Source: Dongia_B sp035539075 (GTDB lineage: Bacteria; Pseudomonadota; Alphaproteobacteria; Dongiales; Dongiaceae). From it: 64,000 nt of DNA. The notes under the pieces were generated by a model, which ran no database searches, had not been told where the DNA came from, and saw only the letters and a program-made list of their open reading frames with translations. Position numbers and translations under genes: made by a program. The DNA is taken from NCBI GenBank assembly GCA_035539075.1, contig DATLJB010000174.1:6433-70432 (forward strand). The letters are read 5' to 3'. The first letter of the stretch is position 1; each line of letters opens with the position of its first letter. This document shows positions 17,397 through 26,026 of the stretch, in pieces.

Positions 17397-18296
17397 ATGG
17401 CGGATCGGCTACGTGACCTCCCACCATTGAAATCATTAAGAGTTTTCGAGGCATGCTTGCGTCTCGGCAGCTTCAGCAAGGCTGCCCAAGCTCTCAACGT
17501 GGGGCAACCTGCCATTAGTCACCAGATTCATGCCTTGGAGGTCGATCTCGGAACCCGGCTGTTCGAGAGGCGGGGCGCCAGGACGATTCCGACGCCGGAA
17601 GCGCGGTCGTATTACCGAAGCATCTCGGAGGCGCTCGGCGAGATGGCACGTGCCAGCGCGGCCCTCCGTCGCGCCAACCGGCTACCGGGTCTCACCCTTG
17701 CGACCTACCCTGGCATCGCGACGTTCTGGCTGATGCCGCGACTGTCCCAGGTGAAGCAGAGCGATCCGGACCTTGCCATCCGGGTAATGACCGCGGAGCG
17801 GGAGCAGGACATGCCGCTTGATGAGGTCGATTGCGCCATTCTATTCGGTGACGGAGAATGGTCGGGATACGAGAGTCATCTCTTGGTACAGGAACGAGTA
17901 TTGCCGGTCGCGGCACCCGCCGTCGCCGCAAGCCTTTCCGGAAAATCCCGCGACGCTCTGCTGCGCGCCGGCCCCCTGATCCATCTCGAGGACCAGGATC
18001 GGCGTTGGTTCACGTGGTCGGACTGGCGAGATGCACGATCACCTGTGACCGAGCGGATGGATTCCGGCATCGCGGTTACGGATCACGGCATCGCCATTCA
18101 TCAGGCGTTGATGGGTCATGGGATCGCCCTGGGATGGCAAGGCGTGATTGATGAGCTTTTGCGAAACAAGCTGCTGGTCGCCCTTGACCGCGACCTCCTG
18201 TCGTCCGACCGAGGATATTTTCTGGTCGGAGCGCCTGGCTTCTTCGATACCCGCATAGGAGGACTCGTTCTGCATGCTCTGGTCCAACCGGATTGA
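17397..18296 (+). CDS. LysR-family regulator of the ddd cluster (GcvA-like)
   Basis: A regulator of about 299 residues. The N-terminal winged HTH reads PPLKSLRVFEACLRLGSFSKAAQALNVGQPAISHQIHALE, close to the GcvA subgroup of LysR proteins. A two-lobed periplasmic-binding-type effector domain follows. It is divergent from dddC-dddA-dddD. LysR proteins (DddR) activate such clusters in response to 3-hydroxypropionate or DMSP, so the same is inferred here. Start is uncertain: GTG 17355, ATG 17370 and ATG 17397 are in frame; the last puts the HTH at the usual distance but has only a weak GCGGG site. Confidence 0.8.
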   Translation: MADRLRDLPPLKSLRVFEACLRLGSFSKAAQALNVGQPAISHQIHALEVDLGTRLFERRGARTIPTPEARSYYRSISEALGEMARASAALRRANRLPGLTLATYPGIATFWLMPRLSQVKQSDPDLAIRVMTAEREQDMPLDEVDCAILFGDGEWSGYESHLLVQERVLPVAAPAVAASLSGKSRDALLRAGPLIHLEDQDRRWFTWSDWRDARSPVTERMDSGIAVTDHGIAIHQALMGHGIALGWQGVIDELLRNKLLVALDRDLLSSDRGYFLVGAPGFFDTRIGGLVLHALVQPD

Positions 18297-18378
18297 TAGG
18301 CGGCTCCTGGCCGCTGCTTTCAGCCGCAAATCCCGTGCATGAACCAGTTGTGCGAGCCGGTGGCGAGTGTGACTTGTC

Positions 18379-18468
18379 ATTCGGCCCGGGGTTTGAGCGC
18401 CGATAAGCACGCTAAGCGCTTGACCTGACTGCAGAGTGAGGGGTCCGAATGTGGCGCCGAATTACAAC
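18379..18468. repeat. IS21-type terminal repeats, right flank of the ddd cluster
   Basis: CATTCGGCCCGGGGTTTGAG, CGCCGATAAGCACGCTAAGC and GGCGCCGAATTACAAC match the same order of motifs at 11348-11476 in direct orientation. The two copies bracket 11477-18378. They look like the same end of two related IS21-type elements, or one duplicated end. Confidence 0.5.
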
Positions 18469-18814
18469 CTGTGGTTCTCATAGGAGCAAGTCAGACAAGA
18501 AGTACACGCCATTAGCTATACCGTCCTTTCCGATGTTTGGTCATAAGACTGGCTTGTGTGGCAGCACTTCAGCAATGGTGGCGGCTCTCATGTTGCTTTA
18601 GTCACAGCATGCGCGCGAGAAGGAGACGGACAATGAAGGCCTACCGGTTCAACGAGAAGCAAGTCACCTATATCACGCTGTATTTCGATTACAGTTCGTG
18701 AGTTCGGAGGACGAAAGTGCAAATTTAGAGAGGGGGTATTGGTGGGGGTACGCATAGAATGAAAGTTTCAAAACTATGCTTATTATCAGCGGCTTATACT
18801 GTTAAATGGCAAGA
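18469..18814. other. Mostly gene-free spacer left of the integrated element
   Basis: No family-level gene is seen apart from a possible 22-codon frame at 18633-18701. A 7-bp complementarity between GAGAGGG (18734 region) and CCCTCTC at the core site gives a tRNA-like acceptor impression, but there is no T-arm, so no RNA gene is called. Confidence 0.35.
18633..18701 (+). pseudogene. Possible IS3-type OrfA N-terminal remnant (22 codons)
   Basis: An ATG with a good ribosome-binding site (GAAGGAGACGGAC) opens a 22-codon frame, MKAYRFNEKQVTYITLYFDY. The first residues resemble the start of IS3-family OrfA proteins (MKxxRFxExQ), then the likeness is lost. It could equally be chance. Confidence 0.25.
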
Positions 18815-18832
18815 CACCCTCTCCGCCATTTC
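18815..18832. repeat. attL core of the integrated element
   Basis: CACCCTCTCCGCCA (18815-18828) followed by TTTC recurs at 33536-33549 next to the integrase. The motif equals the 3' end of many bacterial tRNA-Ser genes (CCACCCTCTCCGCCA), a common integrase target. No intact tRNA precedes it here. Confidence 0.55.
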
Positions 18833-18996
18833 TCCAGCCACATTGCGGCAACGCTGAAAAGATTGAAGAAATTCGCGGGTACGGGCGCTTCCAAACCGCA
18901 CTGTGTACCAGTCCTGTGTACCAGTAAATAGGGAATCGGCTAGGTGGCCAGGCAGCCAAAGCCTGCGAGCCGCCAAAGATCCCAGCGGCGCCCCAA

Positions 18997-19878
18997 TCAA
19001 CGAACCGGACCGTCGGTCTCCAGGATCTGATCCAGGGCCTCAGGTTTCATCGCCTCGCCTCCGTCAACGCGGACGAGATCATGAAGGGCGTCATGCGCAA
19101 GCTCGGCCATGTTCTCCCAGCGCGCCCTAAGCCAGCGAACCTGCTGTAGCCGGCCTTGGCGCCGTCGCCGGTTCTGGCTGTGGATCGCTTGGTTGAGGGC
19201 GCCGCGTTCAGAAATCGTTTTGCCCGCCCGGCGATCGATCGCTGTCGCCCTTTGTCCCCGTTTGATCGTCGGCTGCCGATCGATGCCCCGCGCCCGGAGC
19301 GTGCGGTGGTCGATCCGCTCCGGGCTGCCGGCGGCGGCAAGGTGCTCGTTGCAGCTCTCGGCCCAACTCCGCCGCCATTGACGCAGCATTTCCCGATTGC
19401 CCCAATGTCGATTCTTTTGGCCAAACTCCTGGCCCTCGACCGGCCGCAGGGTCGTCATGATATGGGCATGGAAGTTCCGGTTGTCGCCCTCACCGCCAGG
19501 CGCATGCAGGGCCAGGTCGGCGATCATGCCGCGATCCGTCAGTTCCGCTTTGATCCAATGCCGGATGAGTGCCAAGCGTTGCGCCGGTGACAGCTCGGCG
19601 GGGAGGGCAATCTCGACTTCGCGCGCGAGCTGGGCATCGCGCCGTTTTTCCCGCCGCTCGACCTTGTTCCAGAGGATGCTGCGGTCTTGCGCCCAGCCGG
19701 GGGTTCCTGGCGGGGTTAGGATCTGGGAGTGCTCTATTCCCTGTTTAGCCCGATAGTCGTGAAGCAGCCCCGTGCGCTCATCCGCCATCCTGAGGCCGTG
19801 CCGGTAGGCGGCAGCGGCGACGGCTGACCGACCTTTCGATCTCGATATCAGTTTCACGCTCAAATGGAAGATGGCCAT
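18997..19878 (-). CDS. MobA/MobL-family (MobQ) relaxase
   Basis: A 293-residue relaxase that would nick oriT and lead single-strand transfer. The N-terminus MAIFHLSVKLISRSKGRSAVAAAAYRHG is typical of MobA/MobL, and AYRHG holds a conserved position near the catalytic Tyr. The metal-binding histidines are in NRNFHAHIMTTLRPV (about residues 128-142). Family members are often longer, with added helicase or primase parts; this one is the relaxase domain plus a short basic tail. It is divergent from the small genes at 20081-20760, and a candidate oriT lies in between. Confidence 0.82.
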   Translation of the reverse strand: MAIFHLSVKLISRSKGRSAVAAAAYRHGLRMADERTGLLHDYRAKQGIEHSQILTPPGTPGWAQDRSILWNKVERREKRRDAQLAREVEIALPAELSPAQRLALIRHWIKAELTDRGMIADLALHAPGGEGDNRNFHAHIMTTLRPVEGQEFGQKNRHWGNREMLRQWRRSWAESCNEHLAAAGSPERIDHRTLRARGIDRQPTIKRGQRATAIDRRAGKTISERGALNQAIHSQNRRRRQGRLQQVRWLRARWENMAELAHDALHDLVRVDGGEAMKPEALDQILETDGPVR

Positions 19879-19980
19879 GCTCCTCAGATAGAGGCAGCGG
19901 CGCTTCCCTGCCTCGTTTCACCCGATCTCGACTGACTGTTCAACGTGCGTCAGCATGTAAGTCATCGTCCGTTTCAGGCG

Positions 19981-20000
19981 ATGCATAAGTGCGCACTTCG
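19981..20000. other. Candidate oriT nic region (MobQ/RSF1010-like)
   Basis: ATAAGTGCGCACTT (19985-19998) closely resembles the nic region of IncQ/MobQ plasmids (TAAGTGCGCCCT). It lies about 105 bp upstream of the relaxase start, in the divergent spacer where MobQ oriTs are usually found. Confidence 0.5.
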
Positions 20001-20048
20001 TGATTTTTCCATCCGGTCCCTGCACGATCTCATCTTTCGACTATCTGA

Positions 20049-20067
20049 GGGTTTAGTGAAACCCTTT
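20049..20067 (+). terminator. Hairpin before mobilization accessory gene
   Basis: GGGTTT-AGTG-AAACCC with TTT after it forms a 6-bp stem directly before the GGAGG of the 20081 gene. It may act as an attenuator or as a structural part of oriT. Confidence 0.35.
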
Positions 20068-20080
20068 GGAGGAAGAAGAA

Positions 20081-20326
20081 ATGCGATCGACCGATCAACG
20101 TCTTGCCGACGCGGAGGCCTCGCTCGCCCGCCTGCGCGACCGTCAGCGGAAAGACCATACAAGGCAAATGATTATCCTTGGTGCCGCGATGCTGGCGGAA
20201 GCTCGGCGCTCGGTCGGCTTCCGTACCTGGCTAGTCAACAAGCTCGAGACCAGCATGAAGCCGGCGGACGTCGGCACCATGCGTCCGCTAATCAATCGCG
20301 TCCGCGACGAGGGAGCTGGGTCATGA
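20081..20326 (+). CDS. Small mobilization accessory protein (MobC-like, putative)
   Basis: An 81-residue charged helical protein: DQRLADAEASLARLRDRQRK is a predicted coiled coil (residues 4-24), followed by RRSVGFRTWLVNKLE. GGAGG precedes the ATG at 20081. It sits beside a MobQ relaxase and the candidate oriT and overlaps the next gene by ATGA. These points suggest a relaxosome accessory protein, but no domain is certain. Confidence 0.55.
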   Translation: MRSTDQRLADAEASLARLRDRQRKDHTRQMIILGAAMLAEARRSVGFRTWLVNKLETSMKPADVGTMRPLINRVRDEGAGS

Positions 20327-20760
20327 ACCGGGATATCAGCCAACTCATCGCCGTCCTGATGCAGATGCAAGCGGATATCGGCAGCCAAAGAACAGGCCTT
20401 GCGGCCCTTGCGAAGGAGATTAGCCGCCTGGCGGTGTCGATCGGGGTGCTCGATGCCGACCGGCTCGTGGCGGCAGTCACCACAGCTGCGGCCGAGGCCT
20501 CTGCTGCTCCTGTGGCGCGGGCCGCCGATAGCGCCGAAGCGGCCAGCAAGGTCGCCGAGGTGATCGCGGCCCTGACAGCCCCGGAGAGCCGTCGGAAGCG
20601 GCGCTGGCGGTGGCTGGCCCTGGTCATGATCCTGCTGGGTTGTCTTGTTGTAGGCGCTGTGGGCGGCCGCTTCATCAGCCTGACGCGGCCGACCGGCTGC
20701 GTGATGGCCGGCGGGGAGTGGGTTTCGAAGCCGACAGCATCCGGTTGCGTCCTGCATTGA
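20323..20760 (+). CDS. Small membrane protein of the mobilization region
   Basis: A 145-residue protein. Residues 1-85 are helical and alanine-rich, probably a coiled coil. RRKRRWRW is followed by one membrane segment, WLALVMILLGCLVVGAVGG (about 97-115). The tail has two cysteines. It overlaps the upstream gene by ATGA, so both are translated together. Similar helical membrane proteins are found next to MobA/MobL genes, where a role in coupling the relaxosome to the membrane is suspected; no function is proven. Confidence 0.55.
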   Translation: MNRDISQLIAVLMQMQADIGSQRTGLAALAKEISRLAVSIGVLDADRLVAAVTTAAAEASAAPVARAADSAEAASKVAEVIAALTAPESRRKRRWRWLALVMILLGCLVVGAVGGRFISLTRPTGCVMAGGEWVSKPTASGCVLH

Positions 20761-20798
20761 CCCCGCCAGCTCCGGCGGGATCGATGCTGGCGCCCGGC

Positions 20799-20978
20799 TC
20801 AGCCTTCGTCGAGCGTCTTGGCCGACCGTTGGGGGCTCGGCTGTCGGATGAGCGTGCCGGCGGGGGCTGATCCCGTCGGCCGGCGCTTGCCGAGCAGCCG
20901 CGCGAATGGCGGCTTATCTTCGACGGCGGCGAGTTCCAGCATATTCAAGATCGCCGTTTCAAGCTGGGTCATTGACAT
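20799..20978 (-). CDS. Hypothetical protein, 59 residues
   Basis: A short minus-strand frame, MSMTQLETAILNMLELAAVEDKPPFARLLGKR, with GGAG 6 nt before the ATG at 20978 (another ATG at 20984 is in frame). It has a helical N-terminus and a basic, Pro-rich tail. I do not recognise it. It lies alone between the mobilization genes and the regulator of the methyltransferase operon. Confidence 0.4.
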   Translation of the reverse strand: MSMTQLETAILNMLELAAVEDKPPFARLLGKRRPTGSAPAGTLIRQPSPQRSAKTLDEG

Positions 20979-21181
20979 CGTCATCTCCTAGACGAGGCTC
21001 GGTCGCCTGACATATGGCCGCCTTTTCGTCGTCTGCCACGGTGCGCCCTCGACGGTGCCGTCTGCGGCTCGATTGAGCGGGGCAGGGGCGGGATGACAGC
21101 CCGTCAAGCGTCAAGTGACGGTTGACGGGATTGGCTCACTCTCAGTAGCCTCTCCCTGAGAGAATCGAGGCGGAGGGAAAG

Positions 21182-21508
21182 GTGTCAGCCCAGCTCAGAC
21201 CGAGGTTGGCCGTGCCAGGTCATCCCGGCAGCTTCGTCAAGGCCGCGATTATCGAGGCCAACGGCTTGTCGGTCACCGACACGGCGCGGACGTTGGGGAT
21301 CACAAGAGCGGCACTATCGGCCTTTATCAATGAACATTCGGCGCTGTCGCCGGAAATGGCGTTGCGAATCGAAAAGGCGTTCGGCTTTTCGATGGACAAG
21401 CTGATGCGGATGCAGAATAGCTACGACATCGCTCAGGCCCGCAAGCGCGAAGGCGAAATCAAGGTCGAGCCATTCAAGGGCCGGTCGGCCAATCAGCGGG
21501 TATCGTAA
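21182..21508 (+). CDS. HigA-like XRE antitoxin/regulator
   Basis: A 108-residue HTH protein of the HigA/VapI addiction-module antidote type. PGSFVKAAIIEANGLSVTDTARTLGITRAALSAFINEHSALSPEMALRIEKAFG is the typical HTH (residues 14-68), followed by the ARKREGEI tail. GTG start with GGAGGG upstream. No HigB toxin is present before or after it. It is 32 nt from the methyltransferase gene on the same strand, so it may serve as a control protein for that operon, as C-proteins do for restriction-modification genes. Confidence 0.8.
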   Translation: MSAQLRPRLAVPGHPGSFVKAAIIEANGLSVTDTARTLGITRAALSAFINEHSALSPEMALRIEKAFGFSMDKLMRMQNSYDIAQARKREGEIKVEPFKGRSANQRVS

Positions 21509-21540
21509 GTGCATACAGATGTATTCAGGGCATGGGCAGC

Positions 21541-24324
21541 ATGAACGCTGTCGAGATTGAGGAAGCCATATCGGCGCTCGCCGAACAGCCATTCAACGGT
21601 GACGAGTTCCCGTTCGCGTTCCTGCAGGCATTCGGGAACAAGGAAACGACGATTAAGCGGCTGCGCGCCGGCTCGACCAACGCTTCCGACCTGCCAGGTG
21701 GTGTTCTCCAGCGCAGCAACATCCATATCGCCGTCGCCGCCGCCGGCGCGGTGACGCAGACCCTTGCTGCGCTCCGGTCCAGCCCCGCCACGGCGAAGGC
21801 CAAGGCCAGGTTCATTCTTGCTACCGACGGTGCAAGCTTCGAGGCTGAGGAACTGGAGTCCGGCGAGACGGTCGCCTGCGCCTACGCCGACTTTCCCAAC
21901 CATTTCGGCTTCTTCCTGCCGCTGGCCGGGATCACCACGGTCAAGCAAATCCGCGAAAGCTCGTTCGACATCCGGGCAACCGGCCGCCTGAATCGGCTGT
22001 ATGTGGAGCTGTTGAAGGACAACCCCGACTGGGGCACGGCGGACCGCCGCCCCGACATGAACCATTTCATGGCCCGGCTGATTTTCTGTTTCTTCGCAGA
22101 GGACACCGACATCTTCCACGGCAAGGGCCTCTTCACCGCCACCATTGAGCAGATGAGCGCGCGGGACTCGTCCGACACCCACAAGGTAATCGGCGAGTTG
22201 TTCCGCGCCATGAACACGCCCATCGCGCAGCGAGCGGGAGCGAAGCTGCCCCGCTGGGCGGATATGTTCCCCTACGTGAACGGTGGCCTGTTCTCCGGTA
22301 GCCCGGCCGTGCCACGTTTCAGCAAAATCGCTCGCTCGTACTTTCTCCATATCGGTGGCCTGGACTGGACGAAGATTAACCCGGACATCTTCGGCTCGAT
22401 GATTCAGGCCGTGGCGGACGATGAAGAGCGTGGCGCGCTGGGAATGCATTACACTAGCGTCCCGAACATCCTGAAAGTTCTGAACCCACTGTTCCTTGAC
22501 GATTTGCGGGCGCGGCTTACTGAAGCGGACGACAACAGCCGGATGCTGCTGAATCTGCGGCGACGTATGGCGCGAATTAGGGTGTTCGACCCCGCTTGCG
22601 GCAGCGGCAATTTCCTTGTCATCGCCTACAAGGAAATGCGAGCGATCGAAGCGGAGATCAACAAGCGGCGTGGAGAAGCCGAGCGCGCATCGGAGATCCC
22701 GCTGACCAATTTTCGCGGAATCGAACTGCGCGACTTCCCCGCCGAGGTCGCGCGCCTCGCGCTTATCATCGCCGAGTTTCAGTGCGACGTGCTTTATCGC
22801 GGGCAGAAGCTCGCGCTCGCCGAGTTTTTGCCGCTGAACAAAGAAAACTGGATCACCTGTGGCAATGCCCTGCGACTGGATTGGTTGAGCGTCTGCCCGT
22901 CGACCGGAACCGGCGTAAAATTGCATGGCGATGACCTTTTCAACACGCCATTGGATCAGGCACAGATCGACTTCGAGAATGAAGGTGGAGAAACGTATAT
23001 CTGTGGTAATCCACCATACAAGGGGAGCCAGTCCCAAGGCGACGAACAGAAATCGGATTTGGAACCAATCTTCGCCGGGAGGACAAAGAACTGGAAGTCT
23101 CTCGACTATGTGGCGGGGTGGTTCATGAAGGCGGCCGACTATGGCGCAATGACGAATTGCGTTGCGGCTTTTGTGGCTACCAACTCCGTGTGCCAAGGGA
23201 GACAAGTCGAAACACTGTGGCCTTTGATCTTCAATAAGGGGCAAGAAATCGCGTTCGCTCATACGTCATTTAAGTGGGCAAATCTTGCGAGCCACAAGGC
23301 CGGCGTGACAGTCGTTATCGTTGGCATTTCCGGTAAGCCGAGCGCAACTCGGCGTCTCTATTCCAGTGGCGTGGATGGAGGGGCCATCGTCAAATCTGTC
23401 GATCATCTGAACGCATACCTTGTTTCTGGGCCTAACGTTGTCGTGAAGCCGTCTGCGCGTCCGCTTTCAAACGTCAGTGAAATGAACTTCGGCAACATGC
23501 CAAATGACGGTGGGCAACTGTTGCTCAGCTATGGCGCGGCGGAAGAGGCTATCCGGTGGCACGGTGTTCTGCCTCGATACATTCACCCATTTGTCGGAAC
23601 GAGGGAATTTATTCAAGGTTTGGAGCGCAGGTGCATATGGGTTGACCGGGAACAGTATGCCGGAGCCAAAGCAAACGAATGGCTCGGTGATCGCTTCAAC
23701 GCAGTTCGACGGCAGCGGCAAAATTCTGACCGTCCAACCACTCAGGAACTGGCGGAGTTTCCGTGGCGATTTGGCGAGGTCAGGCAAGTTGGCAATGAAT
23801 CTATTATTTTCGTAGCAAAAACATCTTCGGAAAATCGCGATTATCTTCCCGTTGGACTTCTAAATCAGGGAAGCATCATTAGTGAAGGTTTCGGCTTGCT
23901 GGATGCTCCGCTCTGGAACATGTCTCTGATTGCATCACGGCTTCACTTGATTTGGATTGCAACAGTCTGCGGTAAGTTGAAGACAGATTATCGTTACTCC
24001 AGCACGCTAGGGTGGAATACCTTCCCCGTTCCTCCATTGACCGACAAGATGAAGGCCGACCTGAGCCGCTGCGCCGAGGACATCCTGCTGGCGCGCGAGG
24101 CGCATTTCCCGGCAACCATCGCTGACCTTTATGATCCAGACAACATGCCCGCCGACTTGCGCGAGGCGCACAAGCGCAACGACGAGGTATTGGAGCGTGT
24201 CTATATTGGCCGCCGCTTCCGCAACGATACGGAACGGTTGGAAAAGCTGTTCGAGCTTTACACCAAGATAGCCGCGGGTGCGGCGGGCGCAAAAGCCAAA
24301 GAACATCGAATGGGGGCGAAATAG
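21541..24324 (+). CDS. Large N6-adenine-type DNA methyltransferase (MmeI/YeeA-like)
   Basis: A 927-residue class I SAM-dependent DNA methyltransferase. Motif I is VFDPACGSGNFL (about residue 348) and motif IV is CGNPPYKGS (about 489), the NPPY form of adenine-N6 enzymes. The long N-terminal region (VETV-like DFPNHFGFFLPLAG, then RLNRLYVELLKDNPDW and ARLIFCFFAEDTDIF) and the C-terminal target-recognition region (YSSTLGWNTFPVPPL) have the layout of MmeI/YeeA-type proteins. I see no D-ExK nuclease motif at the N-terminus, so it probably only modifies DNA. ATG at 21541 has better spacing to AGGG than ATG 21532. One nucleotide separates it from the DUF262 gene. Confidence 0.82.
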   Translation: MNAVEIEEAISALAEQPFNGDEFPFAFLQAFGNKETTIKRLRAGSTNASDLPGGVLQRSNIHIAVAAAGAVTQTLAALRSSPATAKAKARFILATDGASFEAEELESGETVACAYADFPNHFGFFLPLAGITTVKQIRESSFDIRATGRLNRLYVELLKDNPDWGTADRRPDMNHFMARLIFCFFAEDTDIFHGKGLFTATIEQMSARDSSDTHKVIGELFRAMNTPIAQRAGAKLPRWADMFPYVNGGLFSGSPAVPRFSKIARSYFLHIGGLDWTKINPDIFGSMIQAVADDEERGALGMHYTSVPNILKVLNPLFLDDLRARLTEADDNSRMLLNLRRRMARIRVFDPACGSGNFLVIAYKEMRAIEAEINKRRGEAERASEIPLTNFRGIELRDFPAEVARLALIIAEFQCDVLYRGQKLALAEFLPLNKENWITCGNALRLDWLSVCPSTGTGVKLHGDDLFNTPLDQAQIDFENEGGETYICGNPPYKGSQSQGDEQKSDLEPIFAGRTKNWKSLDYVAGWFMKAADYGAMTNCVAAFVATNSVCQGRQVETLWPLIFNKGQEIAFAHTSFKWANLASHKAGVTVVIVGISGKPSATRRLYSSGVDGGAIVKSVDHLNAYLVSGPNVVVKPSARPLSNVSEMNFGNMPNDGGQLLLSYGAAEEAIRWHGVLPRYIHPFVGTREFIQGLERRCIWVDREQYAGAKANEWLGDRFNAVRRQRQNSDRPTTQELAEFPWRFGEVRQVGNESIIFVAKTSSENRDYLPVGLLNQGSIISEGFGLLDAPLWNMSLIASRLHLIWIATVCGKLKTDYRYSSTLGWNTFPVPPLTDKMKADLSRCAEDILLAREAHFPATIADLYDPDNMPADLREAHKRNDEVLERVYIGRRFRNDTERLEKLFELYTKIAAGAAGAKAKEHRMGAK

Positions 24325-24325
24325 A

Positions 24326-26026
24326 ATGGAAGCGCGCAGCAAGTCAATCGAGCAGTGGTTCGCCGCAATTGAACAGGGCCAAATCAAGCTTCCACGCTTT
24401 CAGCGGCATGAAGCTTGGCGTCCGCAGCAGATCGCAGGGCTGTTCGAGAATATTCTGCGGTCACCGTCGCTCCCAATCGGGGTGCTGCTTATTCTTGAAG
24501 TTGGCGACAAAGAACTCTTTCACTCACGCCCGATCGTCGGGGCGCCGGCTCTCCCCGCAAAGCCTAACATGCAGCTCCTAGACGGCCAACAAAGGATGAC
24601 GGCGTTGTGGCGCGCGCTCACAGACGACTATCAAGAGCTGAAAGCATTCGTTCGCCTGCGCCCGAGCGAGGACAAGCCGGCAGAGGAAGACGGACTCCCC
24701 GCTAGGCCCGCGGTCGAGATCGAGAAGCGTTGGGACCGAAAAGGTGTTCGACAACCAGTGTGGGCAGACGATCCGGTGGCCGCCATCGATCGCGGTCTTG
24801 CGCCTTTGTCAATATTTCGACCTGGAGCCGCTGGCGAAGCGAACTTCAAGGCGTGGCGCGAACGCCTGCGCACAGGCAATGCCTACACCGACGAGGCTGG
24901 TGATCTCGCCAGCGAGCTGCGCAAACGCATTCTCAGTTACACGTTGCCGTTCCTTTCCTTGCCTGTTGGAACGTCGCGCGAAACTGCGCTAGAAGTCTTC
25001 ATCAACATGAACACGTCCGCCTCGCCCCTGACCGACTACGACATTGTGGTGGCGCAGGTGGAGGAAGGCACTGGCGAGTCACTGCACGACAAGGTCGAAA
25101 GCCTGTTGGCTTCAGCGCCCGCCGCCAAAGACTATGGCCGCATCGAAGACATCCTATTGTCCATAGCGGCGCTGCTCTTGGACAAGCCACCGCTAAAGAA
25201 AACGTATTTAGAGGAGGATTTTGGGTCGGGTCTCGCCATGGTTTGGCCACAGGTGGTGGCAGGAGTCGAACGCGGTCTTCAGTTTCTTGCGGATGAGGCG
25301 TTGTTGAACGAAAAGACCCTTCCTAGCGATGTTGCGGTCTACCTGACATGCGCGCTGTGGGCCGTTGCCGCAGATTTGAAGCTCGACCATGAGGGGAATG
25401 CACGGAGCCTAATTCGAAAGGCTTTGTGGCGTGCATGCTGGACGGATCGTTACGGCAAAACTGCCACCACGCGAGCATATGCGGACTTTCGCGCTCTGCG
25501 GCAGCTAATCCGTGGGGATAGCACGTTGCAGCCCGAGCTGTTTGACGAAACCACGTACAGGTTACCCGCAATCGAGGAGATTAAAATGGCCGGCTGGCCC
25601 GGGAGAAAAGAGCGTTTGCCACGTGCCATTCTCGCCGCCTCGTTGCGCCGACGAGCTCAAGATTTCGCAGACGGCACACCGATCAACCGCAGCAACGTCG
25701 TCAGTCGTGAGCTGGATCACCTCTATTCGGTGAAGTTCATGAACGTCGATCGGGACAGCGCGCTTGTCAATCGAGCCTTGAACTGCGCGCTAATTTCATC
25801 CGCCACCAACCGCAATAAGAGTGGTGAACCGCCAAGCAGGTTTATCGCCAAGAGGGCAGAGGCCGCGAACCTGGGAGCAGAAACTGTCCGTTGGCGACTC
25901 GCGACGCACCTTATTCCTTATGACGAGTTGGTGGCCGATAACTACGAGCAATTTTTGGAAGCGAGAGCTCAACTGATTAAAGCCGACATGGATATGCTTT
26001 GCACTGGAGGGGAGCCTGTCGCATGA
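24326..26026 (+). CDS. DUF262/HNH (GmrSD-like) protein
   Basis: A 566-residue protein. The N-terminal DUF262 domain (ParB/sulfiredoxin-like NTPase fold) shows IKLPRFQRHEAWRPQQIAGL and LLDGQQRMTALWRAL (about 84-98), the DGQQR signature. The C-terminal part has a DUF1524/HNH-like pattern: RELDHLYSVKF (about 460), then NCALISSATNRNKSGEP (about 487-503). This is the domain order of GmrSD-type enzymes, which cut modified DNA using NTP. Here it is encoded between a methyltransferase and a helicase, overlapping the latter by ATGA. The role could be nuclease, sensor or regulator of the set. Confidence 0.8.
   Translation: MEARSKSIEQWFAAIEQGQIKLPRFQRHEAWRPQQIAGLFENILRSPSLPIGVLLILEVGDKELFHSRPIVGAPALPAKPNMQLLDGQQRMTALWRALTDDYQELKAFVRLRPSEDKPAEEDGLPARPAVEIEKRWDRKGVRQPVWADDPVAAIDRGLAPLSIFRPGAAGEANFKAWRERLRTGNAYTDEAGDLASELRKRILSYTLPFLSLPVGTSRETALEVFINMNTSASPLTDYDIVVAQVEEGTGESLHDKVESLLASAPAAKDYGRIEDILLSIAALLLDKPPLKKTYLEEDFGSGLAMVWPQVVAGVERGLQFLADEALLNEKTLPSDVAVYLTCALWAVAADLKLDHEGNARSLIRKALWRACWTDRYGKTATTRAYADFRALRQLIRGDSTLQPELFDETTYRLPAIEEIKMAGWPGRKERLPRAILAASLRRRAQDFADGTPINRSNVVSRELDHLYSVKFMNVDRDSALVNRALNCALISSATNRNKSGEPPSRFIAKRAEAANLGAETVRWRLATHLIPYDELVADNYEQFLEARAQLIKADMDMLCTGGEPVA

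Noticed and set aside
18725..18828. tRNA- or tmRNA-like structure upstream of attL
   Set aside because: GAGAGGG can pair with CCCTCTC, but there is no T-arm, no anticodon arm and no tmRNA tag frame.
21493..23262. 589-codon minus-strand frame opposite the methyltransferase gene
   Set aside because: It has no family signature and mirrors the GC-rich codon pattern of the real plus-strand gene, which has clear SAM motifs.
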